A stretch of 33,247 nucleotides of DNA from UBA6770 sp965661115. Its GTDB lineage: Bacteria; Bacteroidota; Bacteroidia; Flavobacteriales_G; Salibacteraceae. Where the stretch lies: contig CBFICO010000016.1 of assembly GCA_965661115.1 (NCBI GenBank), positions 1-33,247 of the forward strand, read 5' to 3'. Under the pieces are notes generated by a model. The model was not told where the DNA came from. It was given only the letters and a program-made list of their open reading frames with translations, and did not search any database. Shown one piece after another: positions 31,434 through 33,247 of the stretch; position 1 is the first letter of the stretch; each line of letters opens with the position of its first letter. The translations under genes and the position numbers were made by a program.

Positions 31434-32219
31434 ATGGCTTTCGCCAAATATAAAAAAGCGAAAATCCACTTTACCGATTCCGGGAAAGGATCTACGGTTG
31501 TTCTAATACATGGCTTTCTAGAAAATGCTACTATGTGGAGACCTTTTCAATCCGAGCTAAAAAAAAGGAACAGAGTAATCTGTATTGACTTGCCGGGGCA
31601 CGGAAAATCTGAGTGTTATGGATACACGCATACCATGGAAGAAATGGCCGAATGCTTACAGGCCGTTTTGAAAAGCAAAAACATCAGAAAAGCTAAGTTA
31701 ATCGGTCATTCTTTAGGTGGATATGTGGCTCTTGCATTTGCTGATTTATATCCAGATAATACAAAAGGTATTTGTTTGTTTTTTAGCACGAGTAGAGCCG
31801 ATTCACCGCAAAAGAAAAAAGACAGAAACAGAGCCATTGAGGTGGTTAAGCAAAATCACAAATCCTTTGTTCGAGCGGCATTTCCGATGTTGTTTAGAAG
31901 TAAACACAGGCTGCTAAAAAAAGCAGAAATAAAAGCAGCTAAAGAAGAAGCTTTAAAAACCTCAAAGCAAGGCATTATAGCTGCGTTGGAAGGAATGAAA
32001 AAGCGATCTTCAAGAGAAATTTTACTCAAATTTCCGCCCTACCCTATACATATTGTAGCTGGTGAACGTGACCCTATAGTTCCAATTAAAACTATAGAAC
32101 AGCAAATGACTCGATCGGAAAATGTAACTGGCACCATTCTAAAAGAACCTGGCCATATGGGACATCTTGAGGCGCCAGAAGAATGTTTGGAAGAGATAAA
32201 GCGCTTTTTGAAGTTATAG
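31434..32219 (+). CDS. Alpha/beta-fold hydrolase, predicted esterase-like
   Basis: Cytosolic alpha/beta hydrolase of 261 residues. The oxyanion loop is IHGFLENATMW (25-35), the nucleophile elbow GHSLGG has Ser93, the acid is Asp213 (AGERDPIVP), and His241 (PGHMGHLEAPE) completes the triad. DLPGHGKSE at 52-60 is typical of the family, which includes esterases, haloperoxidases and MenH- or BioH-like enzymes; the substrate cannot be assigned. A strongly basic segment (about 126-195, many Lys and Arg) forms the cap region. The start is ATG, 22 nt after the aminopeptidase stop, so the two genes are probably one transcript. Confidence 0.85.
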   Translation: MAFAKYKKAKIHFTDSGKGSTVVLIHGFLENATMWRPFQSELKKRNRVICIDLPGHGKSECYGYTHTMEEMAECLQAVLKSKNIRKAKLIGHSLGGYVALAFADLYPDNTKGICLFFSTSRADSPQKKKDRNRAIEVVKQNHKSFVRAAFPMLFRSKHRLLKKAEIKAAKEEALKTSKQGIIAALEGMKKRSSREILLKFPPYPIHIVAGERDPIVPIKTIEQQMTRSENVTGTILKEPGHMGHLEAPEECLEEIKRFLKL

Positions 32220-32249
32220 CCGAAAGCAAAAATGGCTTACGGAATTAAT

Positions 32250-32306
32250 CATAAAAAAAGCCTCCTCGTTTCCGAGAAAGCTTTGTGTTGTGGGCGATGA
32301 GAGATT
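32250..32306. repeat. Direct repeat copy 1: duplicated tRNA-Val 3' end plus terminator
   Basis: Matches 32416-32472 at 54 of 57 positions, offset by 166 bp. It reproduces the last 16 nt of tRNA-Val and its whole downstream terminator hairpin (arms 32258-32268 and 32273-32283). The three mismatches fall in one arm and leave the hairpin paired through G-U pairs. The remaining tRNA body is absent beside this copy. Confidence 0.85.
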
Positions 32307-32348
32307 GCTTGCCATCTCAAGCTTGTGCCCTTGTACCCAACAAAAGCT

Positions 32349-32377
32349 AATTCGCATACTGCGAATTTTATCTTTTT
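32349..32377 (+). terminator. Possible terminator after the pepP/hydrolase genes
   Basis: The perfect 8-bp stem AATTCGCA / TGCGAATT with a 3-nt loop is followed by a T-rich stretch (TTATCTTTTTTT). It lies about 130 nt after the hydrolase stop on the plus strand, between the two tRNA-Val repeat copies. Confidence 0.5.
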
Positions 32378-32415
32378 TTATGCCTTTGTTTGCTCAAACA
32401 AGTTTGGCAAAACGG

Positions 32416-32472
32416 CATAAAAAAAGCTCTCTCGTTTCCGAGAAAGCTTTGTGTTGTGGGCGATGAGAGATT
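32416..32472. repeat. Direct repeat copy 2: tRNA-Val 3' end plus terminator
   Basis: The parent copy, overlapping the intact tRNA-Val gene (its last 16 nt at 32457-32472) and the terminator to its left. It pairs with 32250-32306. Confidence 0.85.
32418..32449 (-). terminator. Intrinsic terminator of tRNA-Val
   Basis: On the minus strand an 11-bp stem AAGCTTTCTCG / CGAGAGAGCTT with a GAAA tetraloop (one G-U pair) runs into a T-tract, starting 7 nt after the tRNA. Confidence 0.88.
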
Positions 32473-32531
32473 CGAACTCCCGACCCCCTGGGTGTAAACC
32501 AGGTGCTCTGAACCAACTGAGCTAATCGCCC
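32457..32531 (-). tRNA. tRNA-Val, anticodon UAC
   Basis: A 75-nt tRNA. The acceptor GGGCGAT pairs with ATCGCCC, then discriminator A. The D stem is GCTC/GAGC. The anticodon arm is CCTGG-TTTACAC-CCAGG with TAC as anticodon. The T arm contains GTTCGAA. CCA is not encoded. A strong promoter precedes it and a terminator follows. Confidence 0.96.
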
Positions 32532-32546
32532 TAAAAATTGGGTGTG

Positions 32547-32576
32547 CAAATATAATTTTTCTTGTTACTGAAACAA
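32547..32576 (-). promoter_or_regulatory. Promoter of tRNA-Val (-33 TTG, -7 TATATTTG)
   Basis: On the minus strand TTG (32576-32574), a 19-nt spacer, then TATATTTG (32554-32547), an exact TAnnTTTG box at the expected spacing, 15 nt before the tRNA. This is the best-formed promoter seen in the window. Confidence 0.6.
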
Positions 32577-32603
32577 CTTTTTAAAAAAAATAAAATGTTT
32601 TTT

Positions 32604-32846
32604 TTACTCCTTTCTTAAAAGCTTTGGCAAAACATTAAAGTAGAGCATCATACCTAGTATTGCAGCGGCGATCCACATAACAAAAAGGTTGTAATTGAGT
32701 GTAGGATAATACTTTCCATTTAATTTTTTAATTGCAGCGTAGTAATGCGGGTTTGAGGTTATAGGAATTTGAAAAGTTTGGTTGAACTTATTAATCAGCG
32801 TAAAATCGTCCTCTACAATTCTTGTAAGGTCGGTTTTGTTGTTCAC
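32604..32846 (-). CDS. C-terminal membrane segment, probably cut off from the upstream reading frame by a stop
   Basis: An 80-residue reading frame with a GTG as first codon, placed directly after the TAA of the upstream frame and in the same frame. It has a soluble part (about 1-50) and one hydrophobic helix (about 52-73; LFVMWIAAAILGMMLYF), ending LPKLLRKE. From memory, the pattern RIVE...I...YYPTLNYNLFVMW resembles the extreme C-terminus of large Bacteroidota ABC transporters with fused ATPase and membrane domains, where it is continuous with the preceding region. The likeliest reading is therefore the tail of a gene interrupted by a nonsense mutation or sequencing error. A separately translated small membrane protein is the alternative. 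Confidence 0.5.
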   Translation of the reverse strand: MNNKTDLTRIVEDDFTLINKFNQTFQIPITSNPHYYAAIKKLNGKYYPTLNYNLFVMWIAAAILGMMLYFNVLPKLLRKE

Positions 32847-33247
32847 TTACTCATTAAACTGTTTATTTTGAAACTCATTTCTAAAATCATTATAGCTGTA
32901 ATCTTCAGGAAGTGAATCCTTGAGCGTCTCTATCAACCTGTCTTTTCTATTTACGGCATTACGCAAACTACATCCATAATAATCTTTAATCAATTCAACA
33001 AAAGCGTTTATCTTGTATAAATCTTGCAACTGGTAGCTTTTGTCAAGCAACACCGAAAGGTCTTGAGATAAGTGTTCTGAGATTTTAGGAGGTAAATTTC
33101 CAAGCTCATTGTATAGTATTTTCTGTCTTCTTACAACCTCCTCTTCTTCTTTGCTTTCAATGTTATTTTCGAGGTACAAGAGTGCTGCTTCCATTTCTGG
33201 TATCCAAAAGTTCTTTCTGTATTTTGATTCAGTGAGCTTAACATTTG
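32847..33247 (-). CDS. 3' part of a large protein gene (probable fused ABC transporter), open at the window edge
   Basis: The frame is open from the right edge of the window to a TAA at 32849-32847, so the 5' part is missing. About 133 residues are visible. An ATG at 33194 is internal, since coding-like sequence (KYRKNFWIPE) continues upstream without a stop. The visible part is soluble, highly charged and helical (ESKEEEEVVRRQKI, DRLIETLKDSLPEDYSYNDF), with no enzyme motif. Together with the downstream frame it fits, from memory, the region before the last membrane helix of Bacteroidota ABC transporters with fused domains; no search was run. The upstream part, which should carry Walker A and the ABC signature if this is right, lies outside the window. 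Confidence 0.5.
   Translation of the reverse strand, partial: NVKLTESKYRKNFWIPEMEAALLYLENNIESKEEEEVVRRQKILYNELGNLPPKISEHLSQDLSVLLDKSYQLQDLYKINAFVELIKDYYGCSLRNAVNRKDRLIETLKDSLPEDYSYNDFRNEFQNKQFNE

Noticed and set aside
32250..32416. A second, complete tRNA next to tRNA-Val
   Set aside because: Only the last 16 nt of a tRNA are present in the left copy; no anticodon arm or 5' acceptor strand can be found beside it.

Overview
The window looks like a chromosomal stretch from an AT-rich Bacteroidota bacterium, most likely of the class Flavobacteriia. Four observations support this. Two very large secreted proteins end in the gliding-motility / type IX secretion (type B) C-terminal domain. Several candidate promoters have the Bacteroidota -7 box TAnnTTTG. 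Shine-Dalgarno sites are generally absent. Succinate dehydrogenase has the sdhC-A-B form with a single five-helix cytochrome b. No phage, IS transposase, CRISPR array or classical defence island was seen. The content is mainly housekeeping genes plus secreted and lipid-anchored envelope proteins.

Layout from left to right. 54-5408 (minus): an RND/MMPL exporter, an AtoE-type short-chain fatty acid transporter, a DUF3127 OB-fold-like protein with an SSB-like acidic tail, and a flavin reductase-like protein. 5417-6086: a repeat element, tRNA-Leu(UAG) with its terminator, and a short degenerate-looking region. 6087-9796 (plus): a VanX-like D,D-dipeptidase lipoprotein and a 1003-residue T9SS protein with IgGFc-binding-like and PKD domains. 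9846-13161 (minus): the tig-clpP-clpX operon. 13400-16970: a metallophosphoesterase, an M1 aminopeptidase lipoprotein and a small secreted alpha/beta hydrolase. 17216-22138 (minus): a 1640-residue T9SS surface protein. 22308-24361 (plus): free methionine-(R)-sulfoxide reductase overlapping a lipoprotein gene. 24348-26283 (minus): an aminotransferase/omega-amidase pair. 26446-29924 (minus): sdhC-sdhA-sdhB. 30119-32219 (plus): an Xaa-Pro aminopeptidase and an alpha/beta hydrolase. 32220-33247: tRNA-Val(UAC) with a duplicated 3' end, then the 3' part of a large membrane protein gene, probably an ABC transporter, cut by an in-frame TAA.

Genes that probably work together: Tig, ClpP and ClpX in protein folding and degradation; SdhC, SdhA and SdhB as respiratory complex II; the aminotransferase and omega-amidase in glutamine-dependent transamination with removal of ketoglutaramate. 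A methionine sulfoxide reductase close by suggests a loose methionine-maintenance theme.

The observations most worth a second look are: the SSB-like C-terminal tip on the DUF3127 protein; the 57-bp duplication of the tRNA-Val 3' end and terminator; the in-frame stop near the right edge; a family of roughly 145-160 bp inverted-repeat elements in intergenic gaps; and a beta-rich module apparently inserted inside the 1640-residue surface protein. All family names come from reading the sequence and recalling conserved motifs. No database search was run.
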